Assembly (NCBI GenBank): GCA_030148775.1
Contig: JASBST010000020.1
Span: forward strand, 38,674 to 102,673
Length of the DNA stretch: 64,000 nt
Direction: 5' to 3'
Source of the DNA: Thiogranum sp.
GTDB taxonomy: Bacteria; Pseudomonadota; Gammaproteobacteria; DSM-19610
A program made the translations under genes and the position numbers. This document shows positions 16,038 through 23,829 of this stretch, piece by piece. Under the pieces are notes generated by a model. The model searched no databases. It saw nothing but the letters and a program-made list of their open reading frames with translations, and had not been told where the DNA came from. How positions within the stretch are numbered: the first letter of the stretch is position 1; every line of letters begins with the position of its first letter.

Positions 16038-16478
16038 TTATTTGCGTCTCAAATTCCGGAGTGGTTTCCATGTTGAGGATTCTTCGTCATAGTATTCCCA
16101 AAAATTCCACCCGTTGGTGTTGGCCGATGAGCCTCTCAGCCCCTCAAGATTCTTTGCATGGATTGCTGCTGCCGATGGACTATTGAAAGTCTTGCTCTCG
16201 AAAAAAATACCCGTTGACGTAATAGATGCGTGGTACGTGTGCCCGTTATACACAGCGCGCAATTTTGTGCCTATAGGTAAACGTTCACCACGAGATAAAA
16301 GACACCAACGGATGGGGGATTCAATATCGGCGTCAGGAGGGTTTTGCTCCCAATGATCTACAAGTCGACGGATTACTGTGGTTGGGTTATCCACCAGGGG
16401 CTCCGCTAATGCCTGGAGCCGTTCGAACAACTCGCTGTCAATCTGAATAGTCTGGTTTACAAGATCATTCATCGCCAT
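16038..16478 (-). CDS. RAMA-domain protein with N-terminal ribbon-helix-helix-like segment
   Basis: This about 146-aa protein has an N-terminal piece (NQTIQIDSELFERLQALAEPLVDNPTTVIRRLV) that looks like a ribbon-helix-helix. The C-terminal part has LPIGTKLRAVYNGHTYHASIT, GIFFESKTFNSPSAAAIHA and NGWNFWEYYDE, the pattern of the RAMA domain (restriction enzyme adenine methylase associated, PF18755). RAMA domains occur with restriction and modification enzymes and are thought to read modified DNA. First ATG is at 16478 with GGA close by; a TTG at 16487 is also open. A strong promoter precedes it. Confidence 0.72.
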   Translation of the reverse strand: MAMNDLVNQTIQIDSELFERLQALAEPLVDNPTTVIRRLVDHWEQNPPDADIESPIRWCLLSRGERLPIGTKLRAVYNGHTYHASITSTGIFFESKTFNSPSAAAIHAKNLEGLRGSSANTNGWNFWEYYDEESSTWKPLRNLRRK

Positions 16479-16488
16479 GGATTCCAAA

Positions 16489-16499
16489 TTAAACCGGTT
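16489..16499. promoter_or_regulatory. Shared AACCGGTTTAA motif
   Basis: The 11 bases TTAAACCGGTT occur here and at 15245-15255, each time just upstream of a - strand gene (RAMA protein; integrase-domain protein). The AACCGGTT core is palindromic. A common regulator is possible. Confidence 0.3.
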
Positions 16500-16504
16500 G
16501 CATT

Positions 16505-16534
16505 ACTATAAGTAGACTATTAGTATTATGTCAA
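16505..16534 (-). promoter_or_regulatory. Sigma-70 promoter for the RAMA-domain gene
   Basis: On the - strand TTGACA (16534-16529) is followed after 18 bases by TATAGT (16510-16505), a perfect -35 and a one-mismatch -10. The gene start is 27 bases downstream. Confidence 0.7.
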
Positions 16535-16632
16535 GCTACGTTTTGACAACTATAGTTTTCACATTGCCCTCGATTTGGGCTGTGTATACATGCGAAGCTT
16601 GAACTGGCCTGGAAATAGCTGTTTTGTTAAAG

Positions 16633-16667
16633 ACTGCCTTTAACATACGGCAGTTTTTTTCTATACT
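16633..16667 (+). promoter_or_regulatory. Dyad overlapping a possible promoter of the Fic gene
   Basis: ACTGCC (16633-16638) and GGCAGT (16649-16654), 10 bases apart and followed by seven T, look like either a weak terminator/attenuator or an operator. A promoter TTTAAC (16639-16644) - 17 bases - TATACT (16662-16667) lies across it. The Fic start is 33 bases beyond. If the promoter is real, the dyad is an operator surrounding its -35 box. Confidence 0.45.
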
Positions 16668-16700
16668 GAAGTGTACATTTAATAAGGCGGTACTTATACG

Positions 16701-17849
16701 ATGACCCAACCCGCGCGAGCTGGTACATATATCAGCCAACCACAAGGTTACCGTGCTTTTCTACCGGCAGCTCTGCCACCGGTGCCGCCCTTGCGCGTGG
16801 ATGAAGAAACACAGGATTTACTCTCCAAGGCGGATCGCGCGCTCGGCCGTTTGGATGGTTCCATACAAACACTGCCCAACCCGGACTTGTTCGTCTTCAT
16901 GTACGTCCGCAAAGAGGCGGTGCTTTCCAGCCAGATTGAGGGTACACAGAGCTCTCTGAATGACGTGCTGGAAGCCGAAGTCCATATTCTGAATACGGAG
17001 CGGCCACGGGACGTCAACGAAGTACTGAATTATGTAACCGCTATGAACCATGGAATGCAGCGTCTCGAAGACTTGCCTGTATCTGTACGCCTGATCCGCG
17101 AAATCCACGAGCGCCTTTTAAAAGGCGTGCGGGGTGCGAATCATCAGCCCGGCGAACTGCGCACCACACAAAACTGGATCGGTCCTGCCGGTTGTGTGTT
17201 GAACGAGGCAACTTTCGTTCCACCACCCCCCCATGAAATTGCCGCCGCGTTGGGTGGATGGGAAAAATTCGTTCACGACGCAGTCCCCATGCCCATTCTG
17301 ATCAAGATTGCCCTTGCCCATGCCCAGTTCGAAACCATTCACCCCTTTCTGGATGGTAACGGGCGTGTCGGGCGGTTGCTGATTACCTTTCTGCTTTGTG
17401 AGCGTGAGATCCTGCAAAAGCCCGTGCTCTATATATCTCATTACTTTAAACGTCATCGGCAGCGTTATTACGAACTGCTGCAGAATACTCGGGATAATGG
17501 GGACTGGGAAAACTGGACTAAATTCTTCCTGGGCGGTATCACCGAAGTCTCACAAGAGGCCACGGAAACTGCACGGCGCATTGTCGAGCTGCGGGAACGA
17601 CACCGCGCCTTGATCACCACGGAATTCGGGCGTGTTGCAGCCAATGGCCTGACGGTGCTGGAATCCCTGTATTCCCGGCCCATCATTTCCGTGAATGACA
17701 TTGTGGATATGACCGACGTGAGTTTCACCGCCGCCAGCCAGTTAATGCGCAAGTTTGAAACCCATGGATTGCTCGCCGAGACCACCGGTCAAGCGAGAAA
17801 CCGGCGGTTTCGCTATGGGGCGTATATCGATTTGTTTGTGGATGGATAA
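16701..17849 (+). CDS. Fic-domain protein (class II, N-terminal inhibitory helix)
   Basis: This 382-aa protein is a probable AMP-transferase. The Fic core IHPFLDGNGRVGRLL (near residue 213) is fully intact. An inhibitory motif S-x-x-x-E-G is present as SSQIEG near residue 75, in the N-terminal Fic_N domain, which defines class II enzymes that hold their own activity in check. The C-terminus (VNDIVDMTDVSFTAASQLMRKFETHGLLAETTGQARNRRF) is a winged HTH, so it may repress its own gene. Stand-alone Fic-HTH proteins are frequent on islands near type I RM loci. Target protein is unknown. Start ATG 16701 has AAGGCGG upstream. Confidence 0.93.
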   Translation: MTQPARAGTYISQPQGYRAFLPAALPPVPPLRVDEETQDLLSKADRALGRLDGSIQTLPNPDLFVFMYVRKEAVLSSQIEGTQSSLNDVLEAEVHILNTERPRDVNEVLNYVTAMNHGMQRLEDLPVSVRLIREIHERLLKGVRGANHQPGELRTTQNWIGPAGCVLNEATFVPPPPHEIAAALGGWEKFVHDAVPMPILIKIALAHAQFETIHPFLDGNGRVGRLLITFLLCEREILQKPVLYISHYFKRHRQRYYELLQNTRDNGDWENWTKFFLGGITEVSQEATETARRIVELRERHRALITTEFGRVAANGLTVLESLYSRPIISVNDIVDMTDVSFTAASQLMRKFETHGLLAETTGQARNRRFRYGAYIDLFVDG

Positions 17850-17880
17850 ATCCGCAACTTTGTCAAAGGAGTCATGACTA

Positions 17881-18921
17881 GTGAACAAAGTTTTCATTAG
17901 CTCAGTAATTAGCGGGTATGAGTCCTACCGGCAGGCAGCCAAAGAGGCTGTTGAGCTTATGGACCACAGGCCTGTTATGAGTGAAAACTTCGGCGCGCGC
18001 CCATACCCATCGGAAGTGGCATGTATAACGGAAGTCGAGCAGAGCGACATCTACCTGCTTATTCTGGGTGGAAAATATGGCTTTGAAACGGATGAAGGAA
18101 TATCGGTAACGCAAGCGGAATTCCGCGCGGCCAAAGCAGCGAATCGAAATATTTTGGCTTTCGTGCAGCGGTGCGAAATGGAACCCAGACAGGCAGAGTT
18201 CAAAGGGGAAGTGGAAGCCTATCAAGACGGCTTCTTTCGGGCTGCTTTCGATAGCCCGGTACAACTGAAGGATGAATGTATACGCGCCATGCGGCAGTTG
18301 GAATCTATGAGCCAAGCCATATCGGAAGGTGACTTCCAAAAACGAATAGATAAAGTGATAACGGCACTTGACGACAGTTGGGCAGATGAGCCTGCGTTAG
18401 TCGCAGTATTCTTACCACAACCAGAACGCATTGTGGATATCGTCAAGCTGGAAGACGACCTGGATGGTATGTTCAGAAAACTATGCGATGCCGGTTTAGC
18501 GAAACTCAGGGATGGTTACGAGGCAATAGGAAAAGCGGACTGGACGGGCTTAAAGACTGGGCGTTATCAGCTGGCCTGCTTTGCGGATGGGCTAGTGGCC
18601 CTGGCGACCAATCCGACCTTAAAGAATGGCAATACCTTTTCAAGCAATTTTGCGCCTCCCAGCCATATACAGCAGGTCGCAATAGGGTTTTCAGAATTGA
18701 TTAACACCAATTCAGGTTACATACATATTGGTGTTCGCAACATGGGCACTGCCCATGTTGCCGAGTTTCCCGGCGGCAGTTCTTTTAGTCTGAAAATGTT
18801 TGGCGAGGATCAGGCCGGTTTTAATCGTTTATTTGTACCGCTCACCAAAGGTATTTATCAGGAATGGATCGAACAATGTGTTAATCGCATGAAACGAATT
18901 TTCCCTTATGGAAACAATTGA
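17881..18921 (+). CDS. DUF4062 (TIR-like Rossmann) protein
   Basis: The N-terminal third of this 346-aa protein has the DUF4062 pattern: KVFISSVISGYESYRQAAKEAVE, then VACITEVEQSDIYLLILGGKYG and ISVTQAEFRAAKAANRNILAFV. DUF4062 is usually placed in the TIR-like Rossmann group and is found at the head of many STAND/NLR-like and other conflict proteins. The C-terminal half (from about residue 170) is not recognised; it has an aromatic Gly-rich patch (NSGYIHIGVRNMGTAHVAEF). No NTPase domain is present, so it is a short, stand-alone form. GTG start at 17881 with AGGAG nine bases before. Only 12 bases separate it from the next small gene. Confidence 0.78.
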   Translation: MNKVFISSVISGYESYRQAAKEAVELMDHRPVMSENFGARPYPSEVACITEVEQSDIYLLILGGKYGFETDEGISVTQAEFRAAKAANRNILAFVQRCEMEPRQAEFKGEVEAYQDGFFRAAFDSPVQLKDECIRAMRQLESMSQAISEGDFQKRIDKVITALDDSWADEPALVAVFLPQPERIVDIVKLEDDLDGMFRKLCDAGLAKLRDGYEAIGKADWTGLKTGRYQLACFADGLVALATNPTLKNGNTFSSNFAPPSHIQQVAIGFSELINTNSGYIHIGVRNMGTAHVAEFPGGSSFSLKMFGEDQAGFNRLFVPLTKGIYQEWIEQCVNRMKRIFPYGNN

Positions 18922-18933
18922 TGGAAAAAGATA

Positions 18934-19239
18934 ATGATTCAGATTCAAATAGGGACTGCGGAGCGATCACTAAATGACGCATCGGAGAGCTGGATCAATG
19001 AACAAATAAACCGGCGTAAGGCCGACGGTCTTACCGTTTGCATAAGAGTCAAATTGAAAACAGATGGTTTGTTTATGGTGCTCACAACACCGAGTTGTTC
19101 GCAGGGTGGTGGCGATAGATCGCCAAACCATCGGGAGAGTGCTGTGCTGGATCTGTGGGATAAAATGCACATGAATTCAGACAATTTCGCTAGCGGAAAT
19201 CTAGTCGCATTTCTGAAACAAGTACAATCATATATCTGA
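18934..19239 (+). CDS. Unrecognised 101-aa protein coupled to the DUF4062 gene
   Basis: I do not recognise this protein. It begins MIQIQIGTAERSLNDASESWIN, a helix with alternating charges, followed by a beta-rich segment (TVCIRVKLKTDGLFMVLTTPS), a glycine turn after a Cys (SCSQGGGD) and a helical end with DLWDKMHM and GNLVAFLKQVQ. It starts 12 bases after the DUF4062 gene with GGA-type spacing and ends 15 bases before hsdM, so it is probably the partner of DUF4062 and may be in the same transcript as the type I RM. Small partners of conflict-system effectors often act as adaptors or antidotes (inference). Confidence 0.6.
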   Translation: MIQIQIGTAERSLNDASESWINEQINRRKADGLTVCIRVKLKTDGLFMVLTTPSCSQGGGDRSPNHRESAVLDLWDKMHMNSDNFASGNLVAFLKQVQSYI

Positions 19240-19254
19240 AGGCTTTACTTAACC

Positions 19255-20919
19255 ATGGCAGCAAAAAAGAAGATCACGAAGAAAAAGGCCACCAGAAAGA
19301 AGTCGGCAAATATGCCGGTAAATGGCGTGGCGGACCTGATAAAGGAGCTATGGCAGGCGGCGGTGGCACTGCGCGGCTCCATTGAGCCGGCGGATTACAA
19401 ACGTTATGTATTGCCGATCATTTTTCTGCGCTTTTTGTCCATGCGTTTTGAAGAGCGCCACCAGCAGCTGGAGAGCATGGTCCGGGAGCCGGAGAGCGAG
19501 TATTACACTACTAAAAAGAAAATAATCAAAGCCATACTCAATGACCCTGATGAATACCGTAGTAGTGGCGCCTTCATGGTGCCGGAAAAGGCGCGCTGGT
19601 CTTATATCCTGAAAAACGCGCAGGCCGATAATATCAAGACCATCCTGGATGATGCGCTGGAATTACTGGAAAAGACCTATCCCGACAAGCTACGCGGGTT
19701 ATTGCCCCGTGTCTATGCGGGTTCCAATATGGGGCGTGAGGATGTCTCCGGCCTGGTTAACCTGTTTTCCAAGGATATCTTCAAGCAGGATCATGGCGGC
19801 CTGGATATGCTGGGTCGGGTATATGAGTATTTCATCGGTGAGTTTGCCTCCAGCGAAGGCAAGCGGGGCGGGGAGTACTTCACACCGGAAAGCATTGTCA
19901 CCTGCCTGGTGCGTATGTTAGAACCCGAGGAAGGCATTGTCTATGACCCCTGCTGCGGTTCCGGCGGCATGTTTGTGCAATCGGATATCTTCACCCATCA
20001 CAACCACAAACTGTCCTTTGTCGGTCAGGAATCCAAGGACTTCACCTACCGCCTGTGCAAGATGAATCTGTTTATCCACGGCATCGATGGCAATATCGGA
20101 ATGGGCAATACCTATACCGACGACAAGCACGCCACAGTCAAGGCGGACTACATCCTGGCCAATCCACCCTTCAATGATGGCGCAAAGAGTGAAAAAGGCT
20201 GGGGCGCCGATCGTATCCAGAACAAAGACCCGCGCCGGGATCTGGGCACGAAAAATGAGAAAGGCGAAAAGGCCTATATGCCTCTGGCGCCGCGCAACGC
20301 CAACACGATGTGGATCATGCACATGCTGCATCACCTGAATGAAGGCGGCACGGCAGGCTTTGTTATGGCTACCGGCGAGTTGTCCAATTCGGAAACGGCG
20401 CGCCTGGCGGTGCGCAAGATGCTTGTGGAAGAAGGTTATGTGGATTGTATCGTACAGCTCTCCGGCCAGCTCTTTGCCAATACCCAGATCCCTTGTGCAC
20501 TGTGGTTTCTATCCAGGAACCGCAACGGGAAAAAAGGTTATAGAAAGCGCAAGGGCGAGGTGCTGTTTATCGATGGCCGCAAGCTGGGTGCACTGATCCC
20601 GGGTAGCCGTAAGCAAAAAGAATTATCTGAAGAGCAATTGGAGACAATCGCTGCCGTTTATCGGGAGTTCAAATATAAAGGCATGCCCGATGAGGTCGCC
20701 GGATTTTGCCGGACGGCGACGCTGGATGAAATTCGGGAACACAATTATGCTCTGACACCGGGCCGGTATGTGGGTACGGAAGAGCCGGAAGACGAGGATG
20801 AGCCATTTGATGTGCGGATGCCGCTTCTTTTGAAAAAATTAGACAATGAATTCAAACGCGGCAGGAAACTTGAAATATCTATCAAGAATAGCCTAAAGGA
20901 GGCGGGGCTTGAATTCTGA
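19255..20919 (+). CDS. hsdM: Type I restriction-modification methyltransferase subunit HsdM
   Basis: This 554-aa N6-adenine methyltransferase subunit forms the M2S complex with HsdS. After a lysine-rich N-terminus, HsdM_N (VADLIKELWQAAVALRGSIEPADYKRYVLPIIFLRFLSMRFEERHQ) precedes the N6_Mtase domain, with motif I DPCCGSGGMF near residue 231 and the catalytic NPPF near 302. Length is normal. It overlaps the TTG start of hsdS by 11 bases. The AAAGGAGG that starts hsdS lies inside its 3' end. The operon seems to begin upstream, with DUF4062 and the small gene, or at a promoter not identified. Confidence 0.97.
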   Translation: MAAKKKITKKKATRKKSANMPVNGVADLIKELWQAAVALRGSIEPADYKRYVLPIIFLRFLSMRFEERHQQLESMVREPESEYYTTKKKIIKAILNDPDEYRSSGAFMVPEKARWSYILKNAQADNIKTILDDALELLEKTYPDKLRGLLPRVYAGSNMGREDVSGLVNLFSKDIFKQDHGGLDMLGRVYEYFIGEFASSEGKRGGEYFTPESIVTCLVRMLEPEEGIVYDPCCGSGGMFVQSDIFTHHNHKLSFVGQESKDFTYRLCKMNLFIHGIDGNIGMGNTYTDDKHATVKADYILANPPFNDGAKSEKGWGADRIQNKDPRRDLGTKNEKGEKAYMPLAPRNANTMWIMHMLHHLNEGGTAGFVMATGELSNSETARLAVRKMLVEEGYVDCIVQLSGQLFANTQIPCALWFLSRNRNGKKGYRKRKGEVLFIDGRKLGALIPGSRKQKELSEEQLETIAAVYREFKYKGMPDEVAGFCRTATLDEIREHNYALTPGRYVGTEEPEDEDEPFDVRMPLLLKKLDNEFKRGRKLEISIKNSLKEAGLEF

Positions 20920-22255
20920 CTGGCAGCGAGTACAAGTTTCCGATCTCGAAAAGGAAGGCATCCTTCTGGTTCAGGATGGTAACCATGGTGAATACCGACC
21001 ACGTCCAAACGAGTTTGGTTCCGGCAATACTGCCTTTATTCGAGCCGCAGATATGGCGGAAAATCGGGTGCTATTTGATACGGCGGGTCGTATAAATGAT
21101 GTAGCCGTGGAGCGTATAACTAAAGGTAAAGCGGAAGGTGGTGATGTAATCTTTTCACATAAAGGAACCGTGGGGAAAATTGCCATAACACCGCTTGATT
21201 CACCACCATTCGTATGTTCGCCGCAAACAACATTTTGGCGAACCCTGGACACGAATAAGCTTGATCGCAAGTATCTTTATTGTTTTATGCGTTCCTGGGA
21301 ATTTAGTAAACAGTGGGTGGCTAGGAAGGGTGAGACAGACATGGCCGACTATGTCAGTCTAACTGCCCAACGGAATCTGCACGTAATTTTGCCCTCTATC
21401 GCCGAACAACGCGCCATCGGTGAGATACTTGGCACCCTTGACGACAAAATCGAACTCAACCGCCAAATGAACCACACCCTGGAGGCCATGGCCCAGGCCA
21501 TCTTCAAATCCTGGTTTGTGGACTTCGACCCCGTCACCGCCAAGGCGGAAGGCCGTCAGCCCTATGGCATGAACGCCGAGACCGCCGCGTTGTTTCCGTC
21601 GCATTTTGTGGAAAGCGAGCTGGGATCGATTCCAGAGGGATGGAGGGCTTCCGAAATCGGCAAGGAGGTAAGAGTTGTTGGCGGCGGCACACCCCGAACA
21701 AAACGAGCAGAATTTTGGGACGGCGGAAAACATTGTTTTGTAACGCCCAAGGACATGTCGGGCTTACCTTCTGGGGTTCTCTTGGGGTCAGATCGGCACA
21801 TCACAGATCTTGGGGTTAATGCAATTAGCTCGAAACAATTACCTGTTGGCACAGTGCTATTGTCTTCCCGGGCGCCTATTGGATACTTGGCGATTGCTTC
21901 TGTTCCGGTAAGTGTTAACCAGGGAATGATAGCGATGGTTTGCGAAGGTGGTTTATCCAACTATTTCACGTTGAACTGGACACACTTTAATATGGATGAG
22001 GTTGAATCGCGAGCGGGAGGAACAACTTTCCCGGAGATTAGTAAAAAGAGTTTTCGACCCATTCCGTGCTTGGTGCCGATTCCGGAACTTGTACAAACGT
22101 TCAATAACATTGTAGGACCAATATATAGAAAGATTGAGAATAACTTGAGAGAATCAGGGGCACTGGAAACAATTCGCGATTCACTCCTTCCCAAACTTCT
22201 CTCCGGCGAAATAAGAATTAAGGGCGCCGAGAAAGCTGCGGAGGCCGTTGCGTGA
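20909..22255 (+). CDS. hsdS: Type I restriction-modification specificity subunit HsdS
   Basis: This 448-aa protein carries two target-recognition domains (residues about 5-170 and 230-400) separated and followed by helical conserved regions, IAEQRAIGEILGTLDDKIELNRQMNHTLE and ETIRDSLLPKLLSGEIR, so it reads a bipartite DNA site. The TTG start at 20909 is fixed by AAAGGAGG six bases upstream; a start this far 5' is also needed for the first domain. It overlaps hsdM by 11 bases and the DUF3800 gene by 4. The recognition sequence cannot be deduced from the protein. Confidence 0.95.
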   Translation: MNSDWQRVQVSDLEKEGILLVQDGNHGEYRPRPNEFGSGNTAFIRAADMAENRVLFDTAGRINDVAVERITKGKAEGGDVIFSHKGTVGKIAITPLDSPPFVCSPQTTFWRTLDTNKLDRKYLYCFMRSWEFSKQWVARKGETDMADYVSLTAQRNLHVILPSIAEQRAIGEILGTLDDKIELNRQMNHTLEAMAQAIFKSWFVDFDPVTAKAEGRQPYGMNAETAALFPSHFVESELGSIPEGWRASEIGKEVRVVGGGTPRTKRAEFWDGGKHCFVTPKDMSGLPSGVLLGSDRHITDLGVNAISSKQLPVGTVLLSSRAPIGYLAIASVPVSVNQGMIAMVCEGGLSNYFTLNWTHFNMDEVESRAGGTTFPEISKKSFRPIPCLVPIPELVQTFNNIVGPIYRKIENNLRESGALETIRDSLLPKLLSGEIRIKGAEKAAEAVA

Positions 22256-22974
22256 GCGATCTCTATAACATTTACTGCGATGAATCCTGTCATCTTGAGC
22301 ATGATGGTATACCCGCTATGTCGCTGGGAGCGGTGTGGTGTGATCAATCTCAGGTGAGGCGGGTTGCGGATGAGTTGCGCGACCTGAAATCAAAGTACAG
22401 GCTGTCCCGTCAGTTTGAAGTTAAATGGACCAAGATTTCACCGAAACGGTTGGATTTATACCAGGCTCTAATCAGCTACTTTTTCCAGGAACCCGCGTTG
22501 CATTTCCGGGGCGTGGTGATACCGGATAAGAGATTATTGCGCCATGGTGAATTCGGGCAGGACCATAATACGTTTTATTACAAGATGTTCTTCGTATTAC
22601 TGAAGCATATTTTTGATCCTGATTCCAAATACGAAATTTATCTCGACATTAAGGATACGCGTAGCCAGGACCTTGTTTCTGGACTACGTAATGTCTTGAG
22701 CAATAGCCGGTATGATTTTGATCGGGAGCATATCCTGCGCATTCAGCAGATTCGATCCCATGAATCAGAATTGATGCAATTGACGGATTTGTTTATCGGC
22801 GCGCTATCCTATTTACATCGAGGATTAACGACTAGCCAGGCAAAGCTGACACTGATCGATCAAATTCGAGCCCAATCGGGATATCGACTAACCCAGAATA
22901 CTTTATATCGCGAGGATAAATTTAATCTGTTGGTATGGCAGGCGCAGGACGCGAATGATCATGTCGTTTCCTGA
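22252..22974 (+). CDS. DUF3800 protein between hsdS and hsdR
   Basis: This 240-aa protein has the DUF3800 landmarks: LYNIYCDESCHLEHDGIPAMSLGAV at the head (Asp-Glu-Ser), LDIKDTRSQD in the middle and ESELMQLTDLFIGALSY near residue 170. The family is RNase H-like in these acidic positions and is often found within restriction and phage-defence loci; its activity is not established. The GTG start overlaps the hsdS stop (GTGA). The next gene overlaps its end by 20 bases, so hsdS, this gene and the next are one translational unit. Its position splits the RM operon, an arrangement seen in some type I loci. Confidence 0.85.
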   Translation: MSDLYNIYCDESCHLEHDGIPAMSLGAVWCDQSQVRRVADELRDLKSKYRLSRQFEVKWTKISPKRLDLYQALISYFFQEPALHFRGVVIPDKRLLRHGEFGQDHNTFYYKMFFVLLKHIFDPDSKYEIYLDIKDTRSQDLVSGLRNVLSNSRYDFDREHILRIQQIRSHESELMQLTDLFIGALSYLHRGLTTSQAKLTLIDQIRAQSGYRLTQNTLYREDKFNLLVWQAQDANDHVVS

Positions 22975-23431
22975 TCTGGTTGCATTCGGCGGTGATTGGG
23001 AAACCTATGTAGATGAACTGTATAGGATTTATCTGTCGGATATTGTGAACGGTGGATTACATTTTAATGGTCTCCGCATTAGTTGCCAGTATCGTCCTCC
23101 CAGCCAGGGCAAGCATTTCGGTTTCTGGCATGTGATTTCCGAAGGCCGGGATGAAGAAGAACGAACACCAGATTTCCGGCGCTGCGAACGGATTCGATGG
23201 ATACGTCACCTCATTGAGGGTGCCGGTTCCAATGAACGCATTAGCTGGTGGGAAAATACGCGCGGTAGAGATACTCGTGTCGTTATATGGGCTGAAGAAG
23301 AAGACTTTGCGGTGATTCTGGCCAAACGGCGTGGTTATTACGTGTTAAAGACCGCCTATTGTCTAAGATCACACCGGCGTGCAACCTTCAGGAAAGAGCG
23401 CGAGGATTTTTGGAATAGCCAGAAAGGCTGA
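22955..23431 (+). CDS. Nuclease-like 158-aa protein paired with DUF3800
   Basis: This 158-aa protein has its clearest pattern in the C-terminal half: RDTRVVIWAEEEDFAVILAKRRGYYVLKTAYCLRSHRRATFRKEREDFW, with a charged strand, a Gly-Tyr-Tyr and the Thr-Ala-Tyr core. That resembles the BECR/PBECR (barnase-EndoU-RelE-like) nuclease fold as I recall it. The N-terminus contains SCQYRPPSQGKHFGFWHVISEG and many Arg and Trp. ATG 22955, or 22961 in the same frame, with AGGA upstream. It overlaps the DUF3800 gene by 20 bases, and its stop is followed by a hairpin. A toxin, RNase or RM accessory role are all possible; none is proved. Confidence 0.55.
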   Translation: MIMSFPDLVAFGGDWETYVDELYRIYLSDIVNGGLHFNGLRISCQYRPPSQGKHFGFWHVISEGRDEEERTPDFRRCERIRWIRHLIEGAGSNERISWWENTRGRDTRVVIWAEEEDFAVILAKRRGYYVLKTAYCLRSHRRATFRKEREDFWNSQKG

Positions 23432-23829
23432 AGCCGCCCCAGGTAAACCTGGCACGGCTTCGAATGCTCCTTCTACACATGGTAGATGAGACTATAGGTA
23501 GTATCGGAGAAACTGGGCGGTTCTTCAATTTTTTATTTGTCATCGCACCTTGTCTGACAGGCTAAAAGTTCGTATGTATTTGAATCTATTTGATTATGTT
23601 ATTTAACGGGTATTTGATTTAGTGACGCAAATAAGTAGCTAATTTAGCTCGTAGAGCTTCGCTTAGGAGCTTAAATAACCTTGCTTATTGAATAGGAATC
23701 GAGGTAATTCTCTCTCCACGTAATTGATACCGCTGATTTGCCTGGCGGACTCAGCGGTCAGATCTTTGGGGATTATCCACCAATCGCAGAGAACCAGCGG
23801 GTGTATATGATGCCGGCACGAGGGATGGT
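23432..23829. promoter_or_regulatory. 398-base leader region of hsdR
   Basis: This AT-rich region starts with a hairpin (23431-23460, AAGCCG/CGGCTT outer stem, CAGGT/ACCTG inner) with no T-run. TAGCTCGTA at 23645-23653 is a perfect copy of the end of the XRE palindrome at 13590, here part of the small dyad AGCTC-GTA-GAGCT. ACCGCTGA (23729-23736) and TCAGCGGT (23751-23758) form an 8-base dyad 71 bases before the hsdR start. The length and these sites suggest that hsdR has its own controlled promoter. Confidence 0.5.

Noticed and set aside
23431..23460. Hairpin after the 158-aa gene read as terminator
   Set aside because: It has no T-run after the stem. Kept only as a structure within the hsdR leader.
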